From positions 3,038,001 through 3,102,000 of the forward strand of contig NZ_RBKU01000001.1 of assembly GCF_003633615.1 (NCBI RefSeq): 64,000 bases of DNA, written 5' to 3'. The notes beneath the pieces are model-generated. The model was not told the origin of the DNA and made no database searches. It saw only the letters and a program-made list of their open reading frames with translations. The position numbers and the translations under genes were made by a program. Source of the stretch: Mucilaginibacter gracilis. Lineage in GTDB: Bacteria > Bacteroidota > Bacteroidia > Sphingobacteriales > Sphingobacteriaceae. This document shows, one piece after another, positions 27,095 to 34,749 of the stretch (position 1 is the first letter of the stretch; each line of letters opens with the position of its first letter).

Positions 27095-28030
27095 ATGAAA
27101 GATATTGCCAAAAGAGTTTTTAATGTTGAGATAGAATCGTTACAACATGTTGCCCAAAACATTGATGATAGTTTTACCGATGTTATTGAGGCTATACTGG
27201 CGGCCAAGGGCAAGCTTATTGTAACGGGCATAGGCAAATCGGGCTTAGTAGGTAAAAAAATATCGGCCACGTTATCAAGTACAGGTACGTCAAGTTTTTT
27301 TCTGCATCCTGGCGAGGCTTTTCATGGCGATTTGGGTATGATAGGTGTTGATGATATTGTTTTACTCATCTCATACTCGGGCGAAACGGATGAGCTTTTA
27401 AAAATAATACCCTACCTTAAATGGAACGGTAATGTGTTAATTGCCATAACGGGCGACTCAAATTCAACCATCGCAAAAAATTGCAGCCACCATTTAAACA
27501 TCGCCATAAAAACCGAAGCCTGTCCTCTAAAGCTCGCACCAACATCGTCAACAACGGCAGCACTGGTAATGGGCGATGCTGTGGCTGTTGCCCTAATGGA
27601 AGTACGCGGCTTTAAACCTGCCGACTTTGCCCGTTTTCATCCGGGCGGAAGTTTGGGCCGCAAACTACTAACGCGCGTTAAAGATTTTATGCGGACAGAT
27701 AATCTGCCCGTCATCAACGCCGGGGCGAGTTTTACCGAATTGGTATTAAAAATGTCGGAAGGTAGGTTGGGGATGGTCATCATTGGCCATCTGGATCATA
27801 TAGAAGGTGTTGTAACCGACGGCGACCTTCGGCGTGCACTGGTTAATAACGCCGATACCTCGCAATTGCAAATAGCCAACATGATGACCCGGAAGCCCGT
27901 TATTGTTGACGGCGAAGAATATTTGAGCCAGGTTGAACTGCTAATGCGCGAAAAACGCATAACAACAGTTTTAATTGGCTCGGCGGCCCAACATTGCATA
28001 ACAGGCGTTTATCAAATATATAATGCGTAG
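27095..28030 (+). CDS. kdsD: Arabinose-5-phosphate isomerase (KpsF/GutQ family)
   Basis: This 311-residue protein interconverts ribulose 5-phosphate and arabinose 5-phosphate, the substrate of KdsA. The N-terminal SIS domain has the GKSGLVGKK and SYSGETDEL motifs. The C-terminal tandem CBS domains start near residue 205 (VKDFMRTDNLPVINAG). The length and order match KdsD. The 5-bp gap after kdsA supports a shared transcript and direct pathway coupling. Confidence 0.95.
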   Translation: MKDIAKRVFNVEIESLQHVAQNIDDSFTDVIEAILAAKGKLIVTGIGKSGLVGKKISATLSSTGTSSFFLHPGEAFHGDLGMIGVDDIVLLISYSGETDELLKIIPYLKWNGNVLIAITGDSNSTIAKNCSHHLNIAIKTEACPLKLAPTSSTTAALVMGDAVAVALMEVRGFKPADFARFHPGGSLGRKLLTRVKDFMRTDNLPVINAGASFTELVLKMSEGRLGMVIIGHLDHIEGVVTDGDLRRALVNNADTSQLQIANMMTRKPVIVDGEEYLSQVELLMREKRITTVLIGSAAQHCITGVYQIYNA

Positions 28031-28118
28031 CGTTTATATTACCGATAATTAAAACCAAAAATGCCATGTAGTGTTTATGCTGTGCCCGTTAATGCTATAG
28101 TACTTTTAACAATTTAAA

Positions 28119-28126
28119 TATATTTG
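28119..28126 (+). promoter_or_regulatory. Bacteroidota -7 box for the sugar dehydrogenase gene
   Basis: TATATTTG fits TAnnTTTG and ends 35 nt before the ATG at 28162. Confidence 0.45.
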
Positions 28127-28161
28127 CATACACCCATATTCAGGGTTACCCCGTCTATACA

Positions 28162-29460
28162 ATGTTTAATACCCCCGAAAGAATAGAAATAGCTATAGTT
28201 GGCTTAGGTTATGTAGGGCTGCCATTGGCCGTTGAGTTTGCTACAAAATATAGCGTAATAGGTTTCGATTTAAAACAAAGCCGGGTTAACGATGTAAATA
28301 GCGGTTTTGATGGTACGCTGGAAATTGAAAGCAGTAAATTGAAATCGGTATTAAACCTTAACCATCCCGAAAAGGGTTTGCATTGCACAACAGATGCCGG
28401 TACTATTGCCCATTGCAATATTTACATTATTGTTGTACCCACCCCAACCGATAATCACAACAGGCCCGATTTAAGCATCATTATTAAAGCCACCGAAACC
28501 GTTGGCGGTATGCTAAAAAACGGCGACGTTGTAATTTACGAATCAACAGTTTTTCCGGGTTGCACCGAAGAAATTTGCGTTCCCATTTTACAAAAAATAT
28601 CGGGGCTAACTTTTAACGTCGACTTTTTTGCAGGGTATTCGCCCGAGCGAATCAATCCCGGCGATAAGGTACACCACTTAACCAATATTTTAAAGGTAAC
28701 TTCGGGTTCAACCCCTCAGGCTGCCAATTTTATTGACGGCCTTTACCAATCCATCATTACAGCCGGTACACATAAGGCGCCGAGTATTAAGGTTGCCGAA
28801 GCTTGCAAAGTAATTGAGAACTCGCAGCGCGACATTAATATAGCCTTTGTTAATGAGCTATCAAAAATATTTAACCTGATGGGGATTGATAGCCACGATG
28901 TGCTTGCAGCTGCCGGTACCAAATGGAATTTTTTGAACTTTAAACCAGGCCTTGTTGGTGGCCATTGCACCGGGGTAGACCCCTATTACCTGGCCCAAAA
29001 AGCACAGGAACTGGGCTACCACCCCGAGATTATTCTAGCTGGCCGCCGCTTAAACGATGGTATGGGCAAATACGTGGCCCTTGAGGTAATAAAGCTGATG
29101 ATAAAAAACGATATAGCCGTAAAAAATGCGCGGATATTGGTTTTAGGCTTTACCTTTAAAGAAAACTGTACCGATGTACGCAACACCCGCGTTATTGATA
29201 TTGTTAACGTGCTGCGCGATTTTGACGCGCATTACGAAGTTTACGACCCCTGGGCAAACCCAGATGAGGTAAAGCAGGAATACGGTATTGATACGATTGA
29301 TAACATTGAGTTTAACAACCTGTACGACGCCATAATTTTGGCAGTGCCGCATTACCAATTTGCAAACTTAGAGTTTGACAAGTTAAAGAGGCAAAAGCAT
29401 TCTGTACTCTACGACATTAAAGGCATGCTTGACATTAGTATTGTTGACGGCCGGTTATAA
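28162..29460 (+). CDS. UDP-N-acetylhexosamine 6-dehydrogenase (TviB/WbpO type)
   Basis: This 432-residue NAD enzyme oxidises a UDP-N-acetylhexosamine to the uronic acid for capsule or O-antigen. The N-terminal Rossmann motif is GLGYVGLPLA. The substrate segment FAGYSPERINPGD and the catalytic cysteine Cys269 in GGHCTGVDPYYL are conserved, and a C-terminal UDP-binding domain follows. The motif spelling and length favour the TviB/WbpO (UDP-GlcNAc/GalNAc) group over UDP-glucose dehydrogenase, but substrate is not settled by sequence. It lies between KDO synthesis and a priming transferase, consistent with surface polysaccharide synthesis. Confidence 0.9.
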   Translation: MFNTPERIEIAIVGLGYVGLPLAVEFATKYSVIGFDLKQSRVNDVNSGFDGTLEIESSKLKSVLNLNHPEKGLHCTTDAGTIAHCNIYIIVVPTPTDNHNRPDLSIIIKATETVGGMLKNGDVVIYESTVFPGCTEEICVPILQKISGLTFNVDFFAGYSPERINPGDKVHHLTNILKVTSGSTPQAANFIDGLYQSIITAGTHKAPSIKVAEACKVIENSQRDINIAFVNELSKIFNLMGIDSHDVLAAAGTKWNFLNFKPGLVGGHCTGVDPYYLAQKAQELGYHPEIILAGRRLNDGMGKYVALEVIKLMIKNDIAVKNARILVLGFTFKENCTDVRNTRVIDIVNVLRDFDAHYEVYDPWANPDEVKQEYGIDTIDNIEFNNLYDAIILAVPHYQFANLEFDKLKRQKHSVLYDIKGMLDISIVDGRL

Positions 29461-29974
29461 ATATTAAATCAGTTTATTTTTTTTAATTTTGGCGATAAAA
29501 AAATAAATAAATTAATTTAAAATAACAAAGTTCGCTATTTAGTGAAATTTAATCGTCCGTCCTGGTATCCTAAAGGTGCCCCAATACCTGCAATAGCTGG
29601 AGCCAGGGCAATTTTAATGCTGTTTTTAATTATGGCTAGGCATTAAAATTAGCTTTAGTTTTATTTAAAAGCATGAAATAAATTTGTAGTTAAAAACTGC
29701 ATTAAATGCCAAATTCAATACTTTTTTTGGGCAGTATAAATGAAAAATAATTGGCTAAAAGGCACGCTGATAGCCTTGTTTGCGTTAATACCAAAGCTGG
29801 AAATTAATTGCCATTTTTTAAAAAAGGGCATATTATAAATTCAATTATCATAATCAACTTATTTTTATTTTGAAAAATGCAAAAATAACATGTACATTAA
29901 ATGAATTATTATGTTTGACGAATAGTAAATAAGTTCTAATTTAGTGGGATTAATAATATTGGGTTTTTAAATAT
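29461..29974. other. 514-bp AT-rich gap, no gene seen
   Basis: No open frame with coding character, RNA gene or clear repeat was found. A TAnnTTTG-type box (TAAATTTG, 29679-29686) is present but far from the next gene. The region may hold the promoter and a long leader for the priming transferase. Confidence 0.4.
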
Positions 29975-31378
29975 ATGGTTCACAGATACGCAACATTTTT
30001 TAAGGCAATAAACCTCACAGTTGATTATTTAGTGCTCAATGTATCAATGGTAGCTGCCTACCTAATACTTGACGATTCACTCATTGTTTGGATTAATAAC
30101 AAAAACTACTTACCCGTGGTTTTGGTTTTTAATTTAATATGGCTGCTATCGGCCAATATTACGGGGCTCTATGAGCAGGTTTTAAATAAAGATTCTGTTA
30201 AAACCTACCGCAGTGTGTTTCAAACCTACCTGCTGTTTGTGTGCCTTATTTGTGTTACCATCCTCATTATTATAGGTACCAAGGCCTATTTTATAACGCG
30301 CGAATACCTGTTTTACTCCATCGTTTTATTTGGCACCATGCTTGCCTTTTGGAAGCTTATATTTTTAACCATACGGCGCAGCGATAGGGCTATGCTCAAT
30401 GATTCGCGCAAGGTAGTTATAGTAGGGGCGGGGCGTGCCGGTAATGAGCTGCGTAACTATTTTAGAAATAACCCCTTCCGTGGATACGAGCTGCTTGGTT
30501 TTTTTGACGACGAAGTATCGCGAATTACCGAAAAAAATCTGTATCTCGGTAACACCACCACCTGTATGGATTACGTGCTTAATAACCAGGTTGACGAAAT
30601 TTATTGCGCCCTGCCTTACTCCGAGCACGATATTATTGAACGCTTAATGATTGATGCCGATAAAAACCTCATCCGTTTTAAAATTGTGCCCGAGTATCAC
30701 GAGTATATTAAAAAGCCAACCTATTTACAAAGCTTCGGTAATATCCCTATTATTTCCATCCGGCCCGAACCGCTCGAAAATATGCTTAACCGCGGCACCA
30801 AGCGCTTTTTTGATGTTTTATTTGCGTTGTTCATCATTATATTTGTTTTTAGCTGGTTGTTCCCAATACTGGCCATCATTATTAAATTAGAAACGCCCGG
30901 GCCTATATTTTTTGTTCAGCTACGCTCAGGCCGCGATAATAAGCCGTTTAACTGTTATAAGTTTAGGAGTATGCGTGTTAACTCCGATTCGGACAAGGTG
31001 CAAGCCACCCGGTCAGATTCGCGGATTACCAAAGTAGGTGCATTTTTGCGTAAAACCAGTTTAGATGAGTTGCCTCAGTTTTTTAACGTGCTGATAGGTA
31101 ACATGTCAACCGTAGGGCCGCGCCCCCACATGATAAGCCATACCGAGCAATATTCGCAATTGATTGACAGGTTTATGGTGCGCCATTTTTTAAAACCCGG
31201 CATAACCGGTTGGGCGCAGGTAAACGGCCTGCGTGGCGAAACCAAAACAACCGATGCCATGCTTGAGCGCGTTGAAGCCGATGTATGGTACCTGGAAAAC
31301 TGGTCGTTTATATTGGATATGAAAATCATCCTCCTAACCTTCTGGCTATCAGTAAAAGGCGATAAGCAAGCTTTTTAA
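29975..31378 (+). CDS. Polyprenyl-phosphate hexose-1-phosphate transferase (WcaJ-like)
   Basis: This 467-residue membrane protein transfers a sugar phosphate to undecaprenyl phosphate, the first step of exopolysaccharide or capsule repeat-unit assembly. The N-terminal part has about four transmembrane helices, then a Rossmann-like CoA-binding-type domain (VVIVGAGRAGNEL). The C-terminal catalytic Bac_transf domain starts near residue 272 (KRFFDVLFAL), with the conserved RSGRDNKPFNCYKFRSM, LRKTSLDELPQ and NVLIGNMSTVGPRP blocks. Both halves match WcaJ. The ATG at 29975 is the first in frame. Confidence 0.92.
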   Translation: MVHRYATFFKAINLTVDYLVLNVSMVAAYLILDDSLIVWINNKNYLPVVLVFNLIWLLSANITGLYEQVLNKDSVKTYRSVFQTYLLFVCLICVTILIIIGTKAYFITREYLFYSIVLFGTMLAFWKLIFLTIRRSDRAMLNDSRKVVIVGAGRAGNELRNYFRNNPFRGYELLGFFDDEVSRITEKNLYLGNTTTCMDYVLNNQVDEIYCALPYSEHDIIERLMIDADKNLIRFKIVPEYHEYIKKPTYLQSFGNIPIISIRPEPLENMLNRGTKRFFDVLFALFIIIFVFSWLFPILAIIIKLETPGPIFFVQLRSGRDNKPFNCYKFRSMRVNSDSDKVQATRSDSRITKVGAFLRKTSLDELPQFFNVLIGNMSTVGPRPHMISHTEQYSQLIDRFMVRHFLKPGITGWAQVNGLRGETKTTDAMLERVEADVWYLENWSFILDMKIILLTFWLSVKGDKQAF

Positions 31379-31395
31379 CAACGCATATACAAAAT

Positions 31396-32223
31396 ATGTC
31401 AGGGCGCACGTTTACCGATCAGCTTGGCCGCTCAATTACAGTAGGCCGCGAGGTAAACGGTATAATATCCCTGGTGCCATCCCAAACCGAACTGTTGTTT
31501 GATTTGGGCGTTGGTCATCAAATTACGGGCGTCACCAAATTTTGCATACACCCAAAGCTGCAAGTTAAAACGGTAACCAAAGTTGGTGGCACAAAAAACG
31601 TGGATGTTGATTTGGTTCGCAGTTTAAACCCCGCCCTGATAATTGCCAACAAAGAGGAGAATGAGCAAAACCAGATAGAAACCCTTGCCCGCGATTTCCC
31701 GGTTTGGATAAGCGATATTTACAGCCTGCCCCACGCCCTGCAAATGATAACCGTAATAGGTGCTATGGTTGATAAAAAAAGCATGAGCCTGCAAATGATA
31801 CAACAAATAGATGCTGGCTTTAAAAAGCTCCCGCAGGCCATAGCGCCACTAAAAGTTGCCTATCTTATATGGCAAAACCCCTACATGGTTGCTGCAAAAA
31901 ATACTTTTATTGATGATATGCTGCATCGCTGCGGCTTAACAAATGCTTTCGATAATGAGAGGTACCCGCAGGTATCCGCACAGCAATTGCAACAAAGCCG
32001 GCCCGATGTTGTGATGCTTTCATCCGAGCCCTATCCGTTTAAACAAAAGCATTTGCAGGCCATAAAGCAAATATGCCCGCAAAGTAAAGTGATATTGGTT
32101 AACGGCGAAATGTTTTCGTGGTATGGCAGCCGCCTGTTAAAAGCTATAGCTTACTTTGAGCAATTAATTGAACAGTTAAATAATAGCTTGATTTTAAAGC
32201 CATTGCATAATAATTTAAATTAA
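31396..32223 (+). CDS. Helical-backbone metal-receptor protein, BtuF-like, no export signal
   Basis: This 275-residue protein has the Peripla_BP_2 fold (SLVPSQTELLFDLGVGHQITGV at the start, then DLVRSLNPALIIANKEE). Related periplasmic proteins bind cobalamin or siderophores for ABC importers. No signal peptide or lipobox precedes the fold, although the start 17 bp after the WcaJ-like gene looks right, so it is predicted cytoplasmic. No transporter genes are adjacent. Signal-less members are known in Bacteroidota; the ligand is unknown. It probably shares a transcript with the preceding transferase. Confidence 0.8.
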   Translation: MSGRTFTDQLGRSITVGREVNGIISLVPSQTELLFDLGVGHQITGVTKFCIHPKLQVKTVTKVGGTKNVDVDLVRSLNPALIIANKEENEQNQIETLARDFPVWISDIYSLPHALQMITVIGAMVDKKSMSLQMIQQIDAGFKKLPQAIAPLKVAYLIWQNPYMVAAKNTFIDDMLHRCGLTNAFDNERYPQVSAQQLQQSRPDVVMLSSEPYPFKQKHLQAIKQICPQSKVILVNGEMFSWYGSRLLKAIAYFEQLIEQLNNSLILKPLHNNLN

Positions 32224-32248
32224 GGTTTTAATTATTGGTATTTTAAGT

Positions 32249-32256
32249 TACCTTTG
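32249..32256 (+). promoter_or_regulatory. Bacteroidota -7 box for tRNA-Leu
   Basis: TACCTTTG fits TAnnTTTG and ends 25 nt before the mature tRNA 5' end. Confidence 0.5.
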
Positions 32257-32281
32257 CAATCCTTTAAAAAACCAACAAAAC

Positions 32282-32363
32282 GCGGAAGTGGCGTAATTGG
32301 TAGCCGCACCAGACTTAGGATCTGGCGCCGCGAGGCGTGGGGGTTCGAGTCCCTTCTTCCGCA
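32282..32363 (+). tRNA. tRNA-Leu (anticodon TAG)
   Basis: The acceptor stem GCGGAAG (32282-32288) pairs with CTTCCGC (32356-32362), followed by discriminator A at 32363; CCA is not encoded. The anticodon stem CCAGA/TCTGG holds the loop CTTAGGA, giving anticodon TAG, which reads CUA and CUG-type leucine codons. A long variable arm (CGCCGCGAGGCGTG) is typical of leucine tRNA, and the T arm GGTTCGAGTCC is normal. Its 3' end is duplicated at 33228-33245. Confidence 0.95.
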
Positions 32364-32364
32364 C
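32347..32364 (+). repeat. Putative attL: tRNA-Leu 3' end
   Basis: GAGTCCCTTCTTCCGCAC forms the end of the T arm and acceptor stem and recurs exactly at 33228-33245. Such tRNA 3' segments are standard targets of tyrosine integrases. Confidence 0.6.
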
Positions 32365-32372
32365 TGAATGAG

Positions 32373-32410
32373 AAAACCCTCTTTAAATCATTTAAAGAGG
32401 GTTTTGCTTT
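32373..32410 (+). terminator. Terminator of tRNA-Leu
   Basis: A 15-bp perfect stem (AAAACCCTCTTTAAA, 32373-32387, with 32391-32405) has a 3-nt loop and is followed by a T-rich stretch, starting 9 nt after the tRNA. Confidence 0.85.
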
Positions 32411-32461
32411 TTAGATCATTTTGTAAAGTGCGTCTAACGTGTAATAAAGCCACTTTTTGGT

Positions 32462-32472
32462 GTTCGAGTCCC
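32462..32472 (+). repeat. Partial third copy of the tRNA-Leu T arm
   Basis: GTTCGAGTCCC is identical to 32343-32353 of the tRNA. It lies just beyond the gene end at 32484, inside the region bounded by the two 18-bp repeats, and may mark an earlier integration junction. Confidence 0.4.
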
Positions 32473-32483
32473 GTGTGTATATC

Positions 32484-33116
32484 TCAACTTTTTCGTACCA
32501 GTTTGTCTAACCAACTATCGCGATCTTTTACAATTCCAAGGTATTTGTGATATCTGAGCCCAGATGTTTCTTTACTTGCATTTTGCTCTGCCAATGTTTC
32601 AAATTTTGCCGCCTTTTCTATGTTATGATTATAATTATTGATAATTGACAGAATTGAATATCCTTTATACTTTTCAATAGGAAACAAGGTACCTGGGATT
32701 TTATCCATAAGGATATTTTCGACGGTATCATAAAGATTAACCTTCTCTTGTTTTATTACTAATTCAGAAAAATAGATATAAGCTTGTGTTCGTACTTGCG
32801 GATATATTATCTCGAAATCAATAGCTTCTTTGTAACACTCAATTGCCCTATCGTTATCATTTCTAAGTTGGTAGATATTACCTAATCCGACTAACGCTCC
32901 TGGTCGATTAAATTTATCATCAGGGTACTCAGAAAATAATTTATGAATCAAAGATTCGGCAACATCGAGTAGTTTTTCATTTTTGGTTTCAATCAATTCT
33001 ATTGCTTGTATTTTTAAATATTGGGCACGTCCATCTTTACGTGCACGTCCAAGCTTTGTAAAGAAATATTCTTCGTCAACCTTCGACCAACTTTTTTGTC
33101 TGAACCAATCTGCCAT
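32484..33116 (-). CDS. TPR-like hypothetical protein, island cargo
   Basis: This 210-residue soluble protein contains tetratricopeptide-like helical pairs, clearest in NRPGALVGLGNIYQLRNDND followed by AIECYKEAIDFE (about residues 70-101). No catalytic motif or signal peptide is seen. Its codon use is AT-rich and differs from the neighbouring chromosomal genes, and it is the only gene between the duplicated tRNA-Leu ends, so it was probably brought in by the element. Single-gene cargo next to tRNA scars is often defence or toxin-immunity related, but nothing in the sequence shows that here. TPR proteins generally mediate protein contacts. Confidence 0.6.
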   Translation of the reverse strand: MADWFRQKSWSKVDEEYFFTKLGRARKDGRAQYLKIQAIELIETKNEKLLDVAESLIHKLFSEYPDDKFNRPGALVGLGNIYQLRNDNDRAIECYKEAIDFEIIYPQVRTQAYIYFSELVIKQEKVNLYDTVENILMDKIPGTLFPIEKYKGYSILSIINNYNHNIEKAAKFETLAEQNASKETSGLRYHKYLGIVKDRDSWLDKLVRKS

Positions 33117-33227
33117 TTTATAAATTTATGTAAACATTGGAGAATAGAAAATGGAAACTTAGTTAATCGTTTACATGTGAAATTATTTCTTTGATTATCA
33201 GTAAAATATCTTCAAGGTGTTCTATTA

Positions 33228-33245
33228 GAGTCCCTTCTTCCGCAC
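33228..33245 (+). repeat. Putative attR: copy of the tRNA-Leu 3' end
   Basis: This is an exact 18-bp copy of 32347-32364. The surrounding bases do not extend into a tRNA, so it is not a second gene. A short C5TGTA/TACAG5 hairpin follows at 33249-33273. Confidence 0.6.
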
Positions 33246-33386
33246 ATACCCCCTGTACGTAACAATACAGGGGGGGGTACGTTAAGGGACACTAAGCGTA
33301 TGGGTGAATGCACAAAAACTTCAATCAAACCCAACCACCATTCCTAACAGCTTATTAACTAAGGTGCGTTGGCCCTACACAGTATC

Positions 33387-33416
33387 GTTATTATTTTATA
33401 CTCATAAAATAATAAC
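33387..33416. promoter_or_regulatory. 12-bp inverted repeat upstream of the AraC gene
   Basis: GTTATTATTTTA (33387-33398) and its complement (33405-33416) are separated by 6 nt. It lies 65-94 nt upstream of the AraC-type gene start and could be an operator or an RNA hairpin. The rest of 33246-33480 shows no gene. Confidence 0.35.
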
Positions 33417-33480
33417 CGTATCTTAACAGAGATTTATAGCTTCGGCTTTCCTCATTTTAAATAAACCTTAAATACCATCC

Positions 33481-34533
33481 TTGTATAAACTTCGAATCAA
33501 CCGCTGGCTTATCCGGTTCAAAAAAAATATTTTTACTTATCGCAACGGCTATTTTGATCTGCCTTATATTTCAAATAGCCCTGCCATTATGGTTGAGTCG
33601 TTTAAACACACGCCCTTTACCAAATATCTTCCCGAAAGGAAAGAGATCCATACTGCTAATATTTTTACCCAGGGCGTGATGCGCTATTGCGAACTCGAAG
33701 TAGGCTTGTGGATAATTATCACGGAAATGGAATTTAAAAAGAATGTATCAACACACGCCTTGTTTGATAAAGAGCCTACCGATTACCATTTCCTTTCGCA
33801 TTTTATTTACAATTCCCCGGTACGCGGAATAGGCATAAACGGAATAGCCATACCTACGCACGGCTGGGGTTTTAGCAAACCCGGCACCGAAATTAAAGCC
33901 TATTTTAATAAAGGCGACCAGGGGGTTTTTACCAACTTTGCTTTTAGTACTAATTGGTTTGAGCGTAACATACCTATGCACAAACAGGGTGACCTGCACA
34001 ATTTTATGAGTTTTTTAGAATCCAAAGAAACTTATAAAACCTGGGATAATATAGTACCCGGAGCTGATACCCTTATCGACCAAATATTGGAGATTCTCAA
34101 AAATCAAAACCACGGGCATAGCGGTATCATCCAGGTAAAACTGCTTTGCCTGCAACTCATCTCACAGTTTTTCACAAGCATCGCTACAGCCCACATTCAA
34201 CCACTCGTTAAGCTTCATGAGCAGGATAGCGGTTTAGTTGCGCGCGCCGAGAAGGCATTAGTTGACAGTTTATTATCGGGTTTTCCGGGCGTTGTCGAAC
34301 TGGCTGCCGTTTTGCATACTTCTCCAACAAAACTCCAATTGCTGTTTAAGGCTATATATGGTAATTCAATGTACCAATACTATCAGGAAAAGCAAATGGT
34401 GCTGGCCTTGCAAATGTTAAAGGCCGAGCCAAAAAGCACCAAGGATATTGCCTCGATCTTTGGCTATAAAAATCCAAGCAAATTTTCGGTAGCATTTAAA
34501 AAATACCATCATTTCTTACCCTCGCAGGTGTAA
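33481..34533 (+). CDS. AraC-family transcriptional regulator
   Basis: This frame gives 350 residues from a TTG at 33481; the first ATG is at 33589 (314 residues). The extra 36 residues look protein-like, so the start is left open. The N-terminal part is a sensor of unknown ligand. The C-terminal AraC HTH domain (about 250-345) has the first helix-turn-helix at VVELAAVLHTSPTKLQLLFK and the second at STKDIASIFGYKNPSKFSVAFKK. It precedes the large adhesin and may regulate it, but the 216-bp gap and lack of a shared motif leave this open. Confidence 0.8.
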   Translation: MYKLRINRWLIRFKKNIFTYRNGYFDLPYISNSPAIMVESFKHTPFTKYLPERKEIHTANIFTQGVMRYCELEVGLWIIITEMEFKKNVSTHALFDKEPTDYHFLSHFIYNSPVRGIGINGIAIPTHGWGFSKPGTEIKAYFNKGDQGVFTNFAFSTNWFERNIPMHKQGDLHNFMSFLESKETYKTWDNIVPGADTLIDQILEILKNQNHGHSGIIQVKLLCLQLISQFFTSIATAHIQPLVKLHEQDSGLVARAEKALVDSLLSGFPGVVELAAVLHTSPTKLQLLFKAIYGNSMYQYYQEKQMVLALQMLKAEPKSTKDIASIFGYKNPSKFSVAFKKYHHFLPSQV

Positions 34534-34749
34534 TTCATCTGTAGCTTTTATTTAAAAGCACAATTTGGTTTTTTTGGGCTTATATTAAGTTTTTTCGGGA
34601 CTTTTTATTATTTTTTTTGGACTTAGCTTTACCGCATTGTTTTTTTGGTATTTATCATCTATTACGCTAAAAAAATAATAATAATGCCGGGTATACATAA
34701 AGTAACCCTCAGGCATAAAAAAAAACCTTTATTAATTTAAACTAGTAAT

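Larger units (their letters stand above)
32365..33245. mobile_element. Small island scar at the tRNA-Leu 3' end
   Basis: The region is bounded by 18-bp direct repeats of the tRNA-Leu 3' end and carries the tRNA terminator, an 11-bp T-arm copy and one AT-rich gene. There is no integrase. This layout is what remains after most of a tRNA-targeted integrative element has been lost; the origin is inferred. Confidence 0.55.

Noticed and set aside
33228..33245. A second tRNA-Leu gene
   Set aside because: Only the last 18 nt of the tRNA are present; there is no D arm, anticodon arm or acceptor 5' strand.
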